DNA from: JAWPMT01 sp965215825
GTDB taxonomy: Bacteria > Bacteroidota > Bacteroidia > Cytophagales > Cyclobacteriaceae
Direction of reading: 5' to 3'
Length of the DNA stretch: 64,000 bases
Assembly: GCA_965215825.1 (NCBI GenBank)
Contig: CBDCEM010000003.1
Coordinates: 5,332,001 to 5,396,000, forward strand
Shown: positions 41,907 to 49,917 of the stretch, in pieces
Numbering within the stretch: the stretch's first letter is position 1
Layout of the letters: the number at the start of each line of letters is the position of its first letter
Position numbers and translations under genes: made by a program
Notes under the pieces: model-generated
What the model saw: the letters and a program-made list of their open reading frames with translations, nothing else
Databases searched by the model: none
What the model was told of the DNA's origin: nothing

Positions 41907-42179
41907 GATGGTGGTCGTTACAACATTTCGGGAATCGTGATTCAGGAGGGAGCTGGCGGTATCCAAATGTTTCTGGAGGATGGAACCGAACTAAGTGATT
42001 CAGAAGAATTAAGTATTGGAATGAACGATTTTATCCCTGCGAACAATCCGGAATTCTTTCCCATTGCCGATGCTGAAATTCAAGCACTTACCACCGCTGA
42101 AACCATCATTCAATATTTAAGAAAGATCAACGGAACGGTTGATTTCGAGGGATGTGATAATTTCTTTAGATGTGATTAA
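41907..42179 (+). pseudogene. C-terminal remnant of a 5'-nucleotidase/UDP-sugar hydrolase
   Basis: The frame from about 41907 reads DGGRYNISGIVIQEGAGG, and then DGTELSDSEELSIGMNDFIPAN. This matches the end of the 5'-nucleotidase C-terminal domain (usual form GGRFPQVSG ... DG-PLDP---Y-VATNDYLA-GG). The N-terminal metallophosphatase part and most of the C-terminal domain are absent; upstream sequence in frame loses similarity. A GTG at 41937 could start an 80-residue frame, but it would be only a fragment. It ends with a terminator (42184-42210). I read it as a deletion remnant. Confidence 0.55.
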
Positions 42180-42183
42180 ATGT

Positions 42184-42210
42184 AAAAGCCACTCGAAAAG
42201 AGTGGCTTTT
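42184..42210. terminator. Bidirectional terminator
   Basis: An 11-bp perfect stem AAAAGCCACTC (42184-42194) / GAGTGGCTTTT (42200-42210) with a GAAAA loop has A and T tracts on both sides. It serves the remnant on the + strand and the SDR gene ending at 42243 on the - strand. Confidence 0.9.
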
Positions 42211-42242
42211 GATCTATTGCTATGTCAGGTGAACTGACCGAT

Positions 42243-42992
42243 TTATATTTGACTTAAACCTCCATCTACCTCAAGCTCAACACCATTTACGAATGAGGCA
42301 TCATCCGAGGCGAGGAATAAGGCAGCTTTTGCCAACTCTTCCGGACTACCAAATCTCCCAAGTGGTACTTGTTGTGCAAACCCCTGAGCCATTCCCTGCA
42401 ATTCTTCTTCTCCCATGCCCATTTTACCATAGATGGGAGTTTCCACCGGACCGGGAGCCAGACTCACCGACCTTATTTTTCTATCTTGTAATTCTGAAGC
42501 AAGTACCCTGGATAAGTTCCTCAGAGCAGCTTTTGTAGCCGAATAGACACTAGAGCCAGGGAATCCTTTTTGACCTACAATAGAGGTATTATTGATGATC
42601 ACAGCACCATCATTCAATTGAGGAATTGCTTCTTTAATAAGGAAGAAAGGCCCCTTTACATTAATGTTGAAATGATTGTCAAAGAAGTCTTCTGAGATAT
42701 CGGTAATGGGCGCGAAAAATGCAATCCCTGCATTGGCAAACAAAATGTCGATTTTGCCGAAGGCCGCAACGGTCTCACTCACCACTTCTTTAGATCTGTT
42801 TACATCGGCAGCATCTGCTAAAATGGCTTTGGCCTCTCCTCCAATTTCATTCAAAGCCGCATCCAGCGCCTCTTGCCTTCGTCCCGTAATTACGACTTTA
42901 GCTCCTTCTTGCACGAAAAGTTTTGCGGTTGCCAATCCAATTCCGCTATTGCCTCCTGTAATCAAGGCTACTTTTCCATCTAATTTTCCCAT
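42243..42992 (-). CDS. Short-chain dehydrogenase/reductase
   Basis: The 249-residue classical SDR has the cofactor motif TGGNSGIG at 12-19, NAG at 87-89, and the active-site triad Ser137, Tyr150, Lys154 (SSVYSATKAAL). The basic residues of TGRRQEAL after beta2 favour NADP(H). The C-terminal motif is ASFVNGVELEVDGG. It is cytosolic with unknown substrate, probably a small carbonyl compound. It lies 95 bp downstream of a TetR gene, and the palindrome at 43055-43072 lies between them, so the pair is probably a regulator-enzyme unit. Confidence 0.93.
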   Translation of the reverse strand: MGKLDGKVALITGGNSGIGLATAKLFVQEGAKVVITGRRQEALDAALNEIGGEAKAILADAADVNRSKEVVSETVAAFGKIDILFANAGIAFFAPITDISEDFFDNHFNINVKGPFFLIKEAIPQLNDGAVIINNTSIVGQKGFPGSSVYSATKAALRNLSRVLASELQDRKIRSVSLAPGPVETPIYGKMGMGEEELQGMAQGFAQQVPLGRFGSPEELAKAALFLASDDASFVNGVELEVDGGLSQI

Positions 42993-43054
42993 TTTGGTTA
43001 TTATGTTTTTTGTATTATTTCTATTTGAAACGATCAGTACAAATAACGATAATA

Positions 43055-43072
43055 TTGAAACGAGTGTTTCAA
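43055..43072 (-). promoter_or_regulatory. 18-bp palindrome, probable TetR operator
   Basis: TTGAAACGAGTGTTTCAA is a perfect 7-4-7 palindrome in the gap between the TetR gene and the SDR gene, 63-80 bp upstream of the SDR start. A second weaker dyad, ATTTG-N12-CAAAT, lies at 43023-43044. Location and form fit a TetR dimer site that controls the SDR gene. Confidence 0.6.
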
Positions 43073-43087
43073 ATAAGTCGAAAAAAA

Positions 43088-43654
43088 TTACAAGACTTCT
43101 AACACTTGACCGGTAACTCCTTCTAAATCAGTTTCTAGCATGGAGGTAATTCTCAGTCCTTGAAGGTTGGTAAACAAATAAAGAGCGAGGGTTTTGGGAT
43201 CTTTATCCGGATTGATCTCTCCACGTTCCTGTGCATCCTTGATCAGGGTAAGGAAAATATTCATCACACGATCCTTATTGTCCTTAAGAAAAGGCATGAT
43301 ACGAGGTTCCACGCTACTCATCTCCGAAGTACACTTTGACACCATGCAACCTTTTGTGTCTCCTCTTCCTACATCCTGACTTATTCCCTTAAAAAGGGAA
43401 ACGATGGCTTGTTTCGGCGATTCGTAGCTACTCGCTACTTTATTTAACATGTCCATTTGTCGGTCCTGATAGAAACTCAAGGCCTCCTCGTAGAGTGAAA
43501 ACTTATCACCAAATGAATTATAGAAACTGGAACGGTTCAGGCCAGTAACATCTACCAGGTCTTGCATAGAAGTGCCGTTGTAGCCTTTTTCCCAAAAAAG
43601 CTTCATAACATTTTCCATGACCAGGTCACGATCGAATGTGATAGACTTTGGCAT
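43088..43654 (-). CDS. TetR/AcrR-family transcriptional regulator
   Basis: The 188-residue protein has the TetR HTH at the N-terminus (DLVMENVMKLFWEKGYNGTSMQDLVDVTGLNRSSFYNSFGDK, read in pieces), and a helical ligand-binding domain with GCMVSKCTSEMSS and a C-terminal TetR_C helix. It is most like the YcdC/NemR-type group that responds to reactive aldehydes or other electrophiles; two Cys in GCMVSKC could sense these. It is upstream of the SDR gene on the same strand. The palindrome between them is the likely target. Confidence 0.92.
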   Translation of the reverse strand: MPKSITFDRDLVMENVMKLFWEKGYNGTSMQDLVDVTGLNRSSFYNSFGDKFSLYEEALSFYQDRQMDMLNKVASSYESPKQAIVSLFKGISQDVGRGDTKGCMVSKCTSEMSSVEPRIMPFLKDNKDRVMNIFLTLIKDAQERGEINPDKDPKTLALYLFTNLQGLRITSMLETDLEGVTGQVLEVL

Positions 43655-43725
43655 ATTGGAAGGAACGTTCCAAATGCAAAAATAGTTTGAATCAGCGGGT
43701 TTATGCCTGTTTCTTAGAATTGTAT

Positions 43726-44439
43726 CTAGTCTGTTATCCTACGTTTGTTCTCGACAGTGATTAGAGAACCTTCCGCCAACATGACAGATTTGGGAGTTGC
43801 ATCAGCTAACGCAGCAAATTCTGCTCCGTAGACGGCACCAAAATCCACATCCACTTCATGCTTCTCTACCTCATATACTTGCCATGTAGGATGCGTCACT
43901 TCATATTCGTAGGTTGCCTTGTCCCCAGATTTCGTATAACCCCAATAATGCTCGGTTATGAATTCCGCTTCGGACCCCTTCCTGATATGCCTTGCTTCAC
44001 TATTGGCAAGTACATTTATTCTGTTGTTCTTCCCCCGGGTCTTCCAGTTATATTCTACCTCCAGGAAGTCCCTAAATTCATGCCAGTGATGATTCATCTT
44101 CAAGGTCTGATAATGCTCGTGATAGACCGTATTGGCTACAAAAGTTAAGGCAGGTTTCGGTACTATCTCTTTGATAAAGACGACACCTCGCTTCCACTTT
44201 CCCTGATCCCTGTATCGCACATAAAACCTCAAATTCACTTCTTCGAAATTTCGATGAAAAGGTATGGGTACACTGAACAACCGGGTGTTCAGAAACATAA
44301 ACCCGACTAAACTGACGTAGCAGTTACCCTTCCATAAATCAAGTTCAGTATGCAACGGCACATAAGGCTGCAACACTTTCGGATCTATCACATAATTGGC
44401 CATCGCCAATTTTCTCCATTCAGCTTTCAGAAAACTCAT
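43726..44439 (-). CDS. DUF2071 (YqjF-like) protein
   Basis: Start at 44439 (MSFLKAEWRKLAMANYVIDPK) opens directly into the conserved N-terminus; the longer frame adds 21 unrelated residues. The 237-residue product follows the DUF2071 pattern: VLQPYVPLHTELDLWKGNCYVSLVGFMFLNTRLF, FEEVNLRFYVRY, GVVFIKEIVPK, then a second half with EFITEHYWGYTK and AEFAALADATPKSVMLAEGS. No enzymatic function is known for the family. It is divergent from the small monooxygenase-like gene. Confidence 0.9.
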   Translation of the reverse strand: MSFLKAEWRKLAMANYVIDPKVLQPYVPLHTELDLWKGNCYVSLVGFMFLNTRLFSVPIPFHRNFEEVNLRFYVRYRDQGKWKRGVVFIKEIVPKPALTFVANTVYHEHYQTLKMNHHWHEFRDFLEVEYNWKTRGKNNRINVLANSEARHIRKGSEAEFITEHYWGYTKSGDKATYEYEVTHPTWQVYEVEKHEVDVDFGAVYGAEFAALADATPKSVMLAEGSLITVENKRRITD

Positions 44440-44648
44440 GTATCGTGGTTTTTTAATCCTGTAATAAAGGAAACAATAAACCTCGGCATTTGGCCCAGTC
44501 AATTGATCATTTTTTAGTTTCCTTCAAAGTCACTGACACAGGGCTGTCACCCATCCATAATTTCTTTGCTTATATGAAATATGTAGTCTTAGTATTCACC
44601 TTTTTAATGGCCGGAGTAGAAGTGCCATTGGAACGATTCCAAACAAAA

Positions 44649-44954
44649 ATGAACGAAACAAAAATCGTAGAAATGGCAATGTTCTACCTCAATGATGAAG
44701 TGCCACTGGAGGAGGGCAAAAGAGCCATGGAAGCCCTCAATCAATTTATCAGTCAACAGCCCGGTTTTTTAAATAGAAAGACATCCATATCGGAAGATGA
44801 ACAATTCCTTGATCTGGTTTACTGGACTGACCTTACTTCCGCAAAAACAGCTTCCGCAAAAGCAATGAACGATCCAACTCTATTGCAGCACTTCTCAGTG
44901 ATTAACCAGCAACGTATGACTTTCAAGCATTTCGAAGTGTTTCTATCTCAATAA
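44649..44954 (+). CDS. Small dimeric alpha-beta barrel protein (ABM-like)
   Basis: ATG at 44649 gives 101 residues, the size of one antibiotic-biosynthesis-monooxygenase-type domain: KIVEMAMFYLNDEV, EALNQFISQQPGFLNRKTSISEDEQFLDLVYWTDLTSAKTA (in pieces), and a C-terminal strand FKHFEVFLSQ. The frame is open further up, with a hydrophobic start at 44574 (MKYVVLVFTFLMAGVEVP), so an exported form cannot be ruled out. Substrate or role is not known. It is divergent from DUF2071. Confidence 0.72.
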   Translation: MNETKIVEMAMFYLNDEVPLEEGKRAMEALNQFISQQPGFLNRKTSISEDEQFLDLVYWTDLTSAKTASAKAMNDPTLLQHFSVINQQRMTFKHFEVFLSQ

Positions 44955-45119
44955 TCGCCATAAGCAAATACAGTAAAGCGTCATTAATTTGTTTATCCTC
45001 AGAAGACAGGTAAACTTGTTTTTGACCCTTTACTTTATCCGTCCTTAACCTGACATAAACAAACTGAATGGTTCGCCGAAAATTCCCGATATTTCCGTGA
45101 ATTCAAAAGAGTCTGCAAA

Positions 45120-46382
45120 ATGGAGCAAAATCCAGCACTTCGATCAGGAATATTCTTATCCATCATCTTATTACTGACATCCTGGGCCCAGGGCCAGCAA
45201 ACACAAACCGATTCCTATACACGCTACGAATTACTAACACCGGAAACACAAAAGTTTCGGATTATCTATGATGTGTCCGCTACCGCTACAGGGGCCACAT
45301 TCTATTGGAACACGTTAAGAAAAGGCAGTGAACACGAAGTTGATCAGGTCATTGATTTGTATTCGGGAAGTGATTTGCCATGGACCATTGTCTCGGGAAG
45401 TGACGCCAGGAAAAACGGACATGTACGGGCTCAGGATGACAATGAGTATTTGCAAATAGAATTAGCAAGGCCCGTTCCGGAAGGCGGAGAGACTCGTCTC
45501 CGAATCGATAAGACCTATCAGGACCCTAACAGCTATTTCTCCGAAGGTGAAAAGATTGTTTTTGACCGAACACTGGGAATTACCAGAAACGCTGTGGTTT
45601 TACCCGCGGGATATGAACTTACAGCTTGTAATTATCCTTCTCAGGTGTCTTTGGAAGACAATGGACGAATCAAAGTAAGCTTCATGCACGAGGGATTGGT
45701 AGCAGTGCCCTATCGGATCGAAGCAAGACCTGTTGAGTTGTCCTCCCCAACGAAGAGCACAAACCCCTGGCCTGATCATGTTCCAGCGCCACAGGGAAGG
45801 GATAAACGCAAAGCCAGATTGGATTACAACCTCCGCGAAAGGGCTTTTCAGGATCGGGAAATCGTCTACTTTCTCCAACAACCTGAAACACATTCCTTCC
45901 TCCTATATCATGACTATACTGAAAAAAGACCAGGTATAGACCGATATCTGAACATTGTCCGGGCAGGAAGTAAAGCAAGTAACCCATCTGCCAGGGTTTT
46001 GGATACCGGTGAAGCATTGAAAGTTGAAACGTTGAAGGGGGAAGAGATCACAAAAAAAGGGGTTGAACTCAACAACATCACAGAAAATACAGAGGTAATA
46101 GTCATCTGGTTTGACCCTGTAGAAGAAGGCAAAAGCACGCGCTTAAGAATCACCGAAACCTATACGGACCCCAATCGGTATCTCCTTCATCAGGGTGAAT
46201 TGGTCTGGGATCGGTCTTTTGGTAGGAATCGCAATGCTGTTGTGCTACCGGAGGGTTGGTCGCTAACAACAAATTCTATTCCTGCTAAAATCCGGACAAC
46301 AGATTCCGGCCAGATTCGGCTGGACTTTCTTAATGACCGGCCTGACAATATTGACGTTCTTATCCGTGCCAGAAGAAAATAA
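45120..46382 (+). CDS. Secreted protein with internal duplication
   Basis: The 420-residue product has a signal peptide (GIFLSIILLLTSWAQG). Two homologous halves, about 35-205 and 245-420, share the sequence (E)TRLRI-(KTYQDPN)SYF, FDRTLGITRNAVVLPAGYELT and NGRIKVSFMHEG, which return as TRLRITETYTDPNRYL, WDRSFGRNRNAVVLPEGWSLT and SGQIRLDFLNDR. It looks beta-rich. No known family is recognised. It lies 3 bp upstream of xerD, so both may be co-transcribed. A cell-surface or periplasmic location is inferred. Confidence 0.8.
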   Translation: MEQNPALRSGIFLSIILLLTSWAQGQQTQTDSYTRYELLTPETQKFRIIYDVSATATGATFYWNTLRKGSEHEVDQVIDLYSGSDLPWTIVSGSDARKNGHVRAQDDNEYLQIELARPVPEGGETRLRIDKTYQDPNSYFSEGEKIVFDRTLGITRNAVVLPAGYELTACNYPSQVSLEDNGRIKVSFMHEGLVAVPYRIEARPVELSSPTKSTNPWPDHVPAPQGRDKRKARLDYNLRERAFQDREIVYFLQQPETHSFLLYHDYTEKRPGIDRYLNIVRAGSKASNPSARVLDTGEALKVETLKGEEITKKGVELNNITENTEVIVIWFDPVEEGKSTRLRITETYTDPNRYLLHQGELVWDRSFGRNRNAVVLPEGWSLTTNSIPAKIRTTDSGQIRLDFLNDRPDNIDVLIRARRK

Positions 46383-46385
46383 GCT

Positions 46386-47285
46386 GTGAGCTGGAACACC
46401 TTCACCAGGCAATTCAAAGCATTCCTAAAATTGGAACGTTCTCTGGCTGATAATTCCATAGAGGCATATTTGTCGGATATTGCTAAGCTTCACCAGTTCC
46501 TGGACCTACGTGAAAGAGACCTTACCCCAACCCAGGTACAACAAACAGACCTTGTAGACTTTATCGAATTCCTGAATGAACTGGGCATGTCACCTTATTC
46601 TCAGGCCAGAATTATAAGTGGCATCAAAGCTTTCTATAAGTTCTTAGTTTATGAAGAGCTATTGATCAAAGATCCTTCAGAACTCATAGAGGCACCCAAA
46701 TTGGGAAGAAAGTTACCGGACACCCTCAACATTCATGAAATCGAGCAGTTGTTTGAAGCGATTGATCATTCAAAAACCGAAGGTGCCCGCAACCGGGCCA
46801 TCTTGGAAACGCTGTATAGTTCAGGATTGCGTGTTTCCGAACTCACGGACCTCAAGATTAGTAATGTACATGAAGACCTGGGGTTCCTAAGAATCATAGG
46901 AAAGGGAAACAAAGAAAGACTTGTCCCTATTGGAAAGACAGCCCTCAAGTACATTCGGATATATAAGGATCAAGTCAGGCCGAATCAAGTTATCAAACCA
47001 GGGCAGGAGGATTACCTGTTCCTCAATCGCAGAGGTGCCAAATTGACAAGGGTTATGATTTATACCGTAATCAAAAACCTGGCCTCAGCCATTGGGCTTG
47101 AAAAAAATATAAGCCCACACACCTTTCGTCATTCTTTTGCCACACATCTCATAGAAGGTGGAGCTGACTTACGTGCCGTTCAGGAAATGTTAGGACACGA
47201 ATCCATCACCACAACAGAGATCTACACGCACCTGGATCGTGATTATCTCAAACAAATCATTACGGAATATCACCCCAGAAGCTAA
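46386..47285 (+). CDS. xerD: Site-specific tyrosine recombinase XerC/XerD
   Basis: The recombinase resolves chromosome dimers at dif together with a second Xer protein and FtsK. The start is GTG at 46386. The 299 residues have a SAM-like core-binding domain (FLKLERSLADNSIEAYLSDI) and a catalytic domain with Arg149 (SSGLRVSEL), Lys in GKGNKER, HTFRHSFATHLIEGGADLR, LGHESITTTEIYTHL and the nucleophile Tyr280. Length and SxTxxYTH motif are typical of XerD. ftsK is encoded 4 kb downstream (51031). The stop overlaps a convergent gene by 4 bases. It is a core gene, not a phage integrase. Confidence 0.93.
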   Translation: MSWNTFTRQFKAFLKLERSLADNSIEAYLSDIAKLHQFLDLRERDLTPTQVQQTDLVDFIEFLNELGMSPYSQARIISGIKAFYKFLVYEELLIKDPSELIEAPKLGRKLPDTLNIHEIEQLFEAIDHSKTEGARNRAILETLYSSGLRVSELTDLKISNVHEDLGFLRIIGKGNKERLVPIGKTALKYIRIYKDQVRPNQVIKPGQEDYLFLNRRGAKLTRVMIYTVIKNLASAIGLEKNISPHTFRHSFATHLIEGGADLRAVQEMLGHESITTTEIYTHLDRDYLKQIITEYHPRS

Positions 47286-47770
47286 GCCTTTCCCAGATCT
47301 TTTAAGGTTTGTTCAACTTCCGCTTTTCTATTGGTACCTATACAGAATTTCTCCCCTCCTTTTAGTTCAATTAAAAGACCTTGATTACCACTCACATTGT
47401 ACACTGTTCCGAATTTTTTGGTCAGACGAATCCCATAGCCTCCAACAAAACCATAATTGACAACTTCCAAGCGGTCAATCTTATCCCAGGATATCATACG
47501 TTTTGTGAAGGGAAACAATCGCATGAATACACCTTCCTTATCAATAATGAGGGTCAGTTTGACGAAATAGAACAAAGCTACAAGTGCAAGCATCATACCT
47601 GCGAAAACGATGAGTCCGGTATCAGATAGCGGCTTATCCCCAAATGGCACGCCCAGAACCAGTTGTTTATATACGCCATAAAGTGGAAGTAATGCCACCA
47701 ATAGGACAATCAACCAAAGCCACCATTGTCGGAAACCTTGATCTTCTTTGAATCGGGTAGACATGACCAT
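47282..47770 (-). CDS. Membrane protein with PH-like domain
   Basis: The 162-residue product has two membrane segments (about 16-34 and 50-72), followed by a cytoplasmic domain with PH-like strands (LIIDKEGVFMRLFPF; ISWDKIDRLEVV; GGYGIRLTKKFGTVYNVSG). The C-terminal amphipathic helix is EQTLKDLG. Such bPH proteins are common in Bacteroidota and have no defined function. It is the last gene of a four-gene cluster running from 49004 to 47282, with 2 bp between it and the DUF3887 gene. Start is ATG at 47770 or the second at 47764. Confidence 0.78.
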   Translation of the reverse strand: MVMSTRFKEDQGFRQWWLWLIVLLVALLPLYGVYKQLVLGVPFGDKPLSDTGLIVFAGMMLALVALFYFVKLTLIIDKEGVFMRLFPFTKRMISWDKIDRLEVVNYGFVGGYGIRLTKKFGTVYNVSGNQGLLIELKGGEKFCIGTNRKAEVEQTLKDLGKA

Positions 47771-47772
47771 GC

Positions 47773-48159
47773 CTACTCCGCGTTTACCGGGATTAAAAAT
47801 AAACCAGCCACTTCATTTGATGAGCTGAAGGCGGTTTTCAATTTGAAAGGAGCTTTTTCGAACTTCAAAATGTGATAGATGATGCGGTAACCCTGTATTT
47901 CTGTACTGGTAACCGTTCCTGTTCCTTTGTATGCTCCCAACTGAGCAACAAGACCGTCCCAAACTTGCTTGAGCTGCGCTTCATTTAATGCTTTTTTCAT
48001 GTTCGCATCAAATGTCTCGCGTACTTCACCAAAATTTCCTTCTGATAAATTCAAGGCAATCTCCTCAGAAATTTTGACCAATGCTTTTTGATTGTCTACC
48101 TGCGACTGACAAGCGTACATCACCAGTAATGAGAATAAGGTAGTTGTTAGTACTTTCAT
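47773..48159 (-). CDS. DUF3887-like lipoprotein
   Basis: The 128-residue product starts MKVLTTTLFSLLVMYACQSQ, a lipoprotein signal with Cys17. The domain (ISEEIALNLSEGNFGEVRETFDANMKKALNEAQLKQVWDGL; GYRIIYHILKFEKAPFKLKTAF; NEVAGLFLIP) fits DUF3887, a small NTF2-like alpha+beta fold usually found in secreted proteins of Bacteroidota and Firmicutes. It lies between the Yip1-like and PH-like genes, with 12 and 2 bp gaps, in an operon likely headed by the DUF2089 regulator. Confidence 0.82.
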   Translation of the reverse strand: MKVLTTTLFSLLVMYACQSQVDNQKALVKISEEIALNLSEGNFGEVRETFDANMKKALNEAQLKQVWDGLVAQLGAYKGTGTVTSTEIQGYRIIYHILKFEKAPFKLKTAFSSSNEVAGLFLIPVNAE

Positions 48160-48171
48160 GATAGTTGACCT

Positions 48172-48717
48172 TTATAATATGATTAAATAGAGTTTATTAA
48201 TGAACAGTAAGTAAATCACCTGGCTCAGTAACGAGCACGCTAAGAATCCCACCCACAACCTCCGTTGCTTCAAATTTCCGGAAACTTTCAACGCGTGATA
48301 AATGAGTGAAAGTGACCAAGTGAGTGAAAGAAAAATTAGGATTAAGGCCAGGATAAATTTCATTTGATCCCCTATAGGAAGCATCCTCAAAAATCCTCCT
48401 GCGCCTATTAATACATATGGAATCATAGAAAAAGCTATGGTCCCAATCACGTCGATCAGTCGGTAATATAGGGAGCCAAAAAACTGGCAGTACAGGGCAC
48501 AGAAAAAAGTCAGAGGCACCCAGATCAGCATCAATTCAAAGAAGGGTACATGCCAACCCGTAGAAATCGTATAAATGGCTGAAAACATTCCGGTAAAATG
48601 AGTTCCACTCAGTGCTGCTAATACGCTGGCCAATAAAATTCCAAGTGATCCAAATAACAGGGCCTTCCAACCGGCAACTCTTTCAAACGGGTTATATAAT
48701 AGTTCTATGGCTATCAT
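48172..48717 (-). CDS. Yip1-like integral membrane protein
   Basis: The 181-residue product has about five hydrophobic segments (LLFGSLGILLASVLAAL; FELMLIWVPLTFFCALY; IAFSMIPYVLIGAGGFL; MKFILALILIFLSLTWSLSLIYH; WVGFLACSLLSQVIYLLFI). The PYVLIGAG and SLSLIYHALK features are typical of the YIP1 family. Function in bacteria is unknown. Its start overlaps the DUF2089 gene stop by 4 bases, so the two are coupled; it may be controlled by the DUF2089 protein. Confidence 0.8.
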   Translation of the reverse strand: MIAIELLYNPFERVAGWKALLFGSLGILLASVLAALSGTHFTGMFSAIYTISTGWHVPFFELMLIWVPLTFFCALYCQFFGSLYYRLIDVIGTIAFSMIPYVLIGAGGFLRMLPIGDQMKFILALILIFLSLTWSLSLIYHALKVSGNLKQRRLWVGFLACSLLSQVIYLLFINKLYLIIL

Positions 48718-49004
48718 AGTTGGTCGTTTAACTCTTCTTCCACCCGCTTTACTTTCTCTATCAAGTCGTCCAACCGGTTACGGAGCGTTGGATAACTGAC
48801 GTTCAGTTGTTTAGCCATCGTATTCAGTTTGCCGCTTTCTTTAAAAAATGTGAGGATAAATTCCTGCTCTTCGCTACTCAGGCTTGCCAAAAGTGGAAGC
48901 TGATACTTACCCTGGACCATTGTATCACAATTGTGACAATGTAATCCAGTTACTGTCAGCAAGTGATCACAGCTTGGACAATTGACAGGAATCTTCTTGA
49001 TCAT
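48714..49004 (-). CDS. DUF2089 zinc-ribbon/HTH regulator
   Basis: The 96-residue product has an N-terminal zinc ribbon (CPSC ... LHCHNC) and a C-terminal HTH-like part (EEQEFILTFFKESGKLNTMAKQLNVSYPTLRNRLDDLIEKV in pieces). This is the full DUF2089 layout, thought to be a transcriptional regulator. It heads a cluster with a Yip1-like protein (4-bp overlap), a DUF3887 lipoprotein and a PH-like membrane protein. The zinc ribbon may sense metal or redox state; this is inference. Confidence 0.88.
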   Translation of the reverse strand: MIKKIPVNCPSCDHLLTVTGLHCHNCDTMVQGKYQLPLLASLSSEEQEFILTFFKESGKLNTMAKQLNVSYPTLRNRLDDLIEKVKRVEEELNDQL

Positions 49005-49119
49005 CTATCAAACATAGCAAGTATTTTGAATAAAATTAAAGTCCATTTTAATTTTATTAAAGTTATCATACCATAAATTAACTTCCTGCGTGCTATTTGG
49101 AAATGCACTTAAATCATTC

Positions 49120-49551
49120 TTAAGCTGTTTTATAATCCGATCTTTGTAAACCCAGGTATTGCTTGGGGGTCAAGACCAAAAGATGAGAATCTCGAAAATG
49201 CTTGAGATTCCGAGTGAGTATCAGGTCCAATTCATTCTCAGAAGCGGAAAAGTACTGAACTGCATCAGTAACATCCTGAAACACGGAGGTAAGCGCCAGG
49301 TCCATAACTCGCTGATCTATGGGTAAAATATTTACCAGGTTTCTAAAACGAACCATAACTTTTCTGCTTTCGTCTGGTGTCAATTGGTCAGACAAATGAT
49401 AATAGGCATTGGTCAGGCCAATAGGTGATACATAGAGCGAAATTTGTTGCTCATCGGCCAGTGAAAAAATAGCCTGAGCATCATGCACATGGGGCTCCCT
49501 TGCAGCGAACAAATCGAGTATGATCGAAGTATCTATTAAAACCTTATCCAT
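49120..49551 (-). CDS. PIN-domain ribonuclease toxin (VapC-like)
   Basis: The 143-residue protein has the PIN fold from its first residues: MDKVLIDTSIILDLFA, in which Asp7 is the first acidic metal ligand. A Glu (about 42, DEQQISLYVSP region) and the DVTDAVQYFSASENELDLILTRN segment supply the other acids near residues 96-112. PIN toxins cut tRNA or rRNA. It begins 1 bp after the antitoxin stop and both are surely co-transcribed. Toxin without active export; cytosolic. Identity as VapC is by context and fold. Confidence 0.9.
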   Translation of the reverse strand: MDKVLIDTSIILDLFAAREPHVHDAQAIFSLADEQQISLYVSPIGLTNAYYHLSDQLTPDESRKVMVRFRNLVNILPIDQRVMDLALTSVFQDVTDAVQYFSASENELDLILTRNLKHFRDSHLLVLTPKQYLGLQRSDYKTA

Positions 49552-49552
49552 G

Positions 49553-49792
49553 TTATTTCAATTTGTGCTTTAGTAGTTTCGTTTCCCTTACATCGGCATC
49601 ATCAGCCAGTTGGATGACACCTGTCAGACTGTTAACCAATGGACTGTGTGAATTTTTAGCGTCTCCTGAATCAGTCAACCCGGACAAATAACCCTCCACT
49701 AGTCTTGATAAGCTCACATTATTTTCCCTGGCATATTGCTTCGCACGCTCGATTATTTCTTGATTCAATTTCAAAGTCAACTTTACATCCAT
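49553..49792 (-). CDS. Antitoxin of the PIN toxin (DUF6364/VapB-like)
   Basis: The start at 49792 (MDVKLTLKLNQEIIERAKQYARENNVSLSRLVEGYL) yields 79 residues; the 10 residues upstream in frame are not needed. The N-terminal strand and two helices are a ribbon-helix-helix DNA-binding domain of the DUF6364 type. The tail is a disordered toxin-binding part (ADDADVRETKLLKHKLK). The stop precedes the toxin start by 1 bp. The TACGTA repeats just upstream (49799-49829) are the likely autoregulatory operator. Confidence 0.88.
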   Translation of the reverse strand: MDVKLTLKLNQEIIERAKQYARENNVSLSRLVEGYLSGLTDSGDAKNSHSPLVNSLTGVIQLADDADVRETKLLKHKLK

Positions 49793-49798
49793 CAGCCT

Positions 49799-49829
49799 AT
49801 ACGTACAGATAAATAAAATCAATACGTAC
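49799..49829 (-). promoter_or_regulatory. ATACGTAC repeats, probable antitoxin operator
   Basis: ATACGTAC occurs at 49799-49806 and 49822-49829 with a 23-bp period, 7-37 bp upstream of the antitoxin start. The core TACGTA is self-complementary. RHH antitoxins bind short repeated sites like these; the assignment is inferred from position. Confidence 0.5.
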
Positions 49830-49917
49830 GAAATTAGAAATTTTCACTTTAAAACCAATGAAACCGCCATTTCTTACAGCAAGGCGCTTTATTTTCGCAC
49901 GATTATTGACCTCTGAG

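Noticed and set aside
44574..44648. Signal peptide of the ABM-like protein
   Set aside because: The hydrophobic stretch has no good cleavage site, and the domain is complete from the ATG at 44649; kept as an alternative only.
46386..47285. Phage or genomic-island integrase
   Set aside because: Length and motifs are those of the core XerD, and no att site, tRNA or phage gene lies near.
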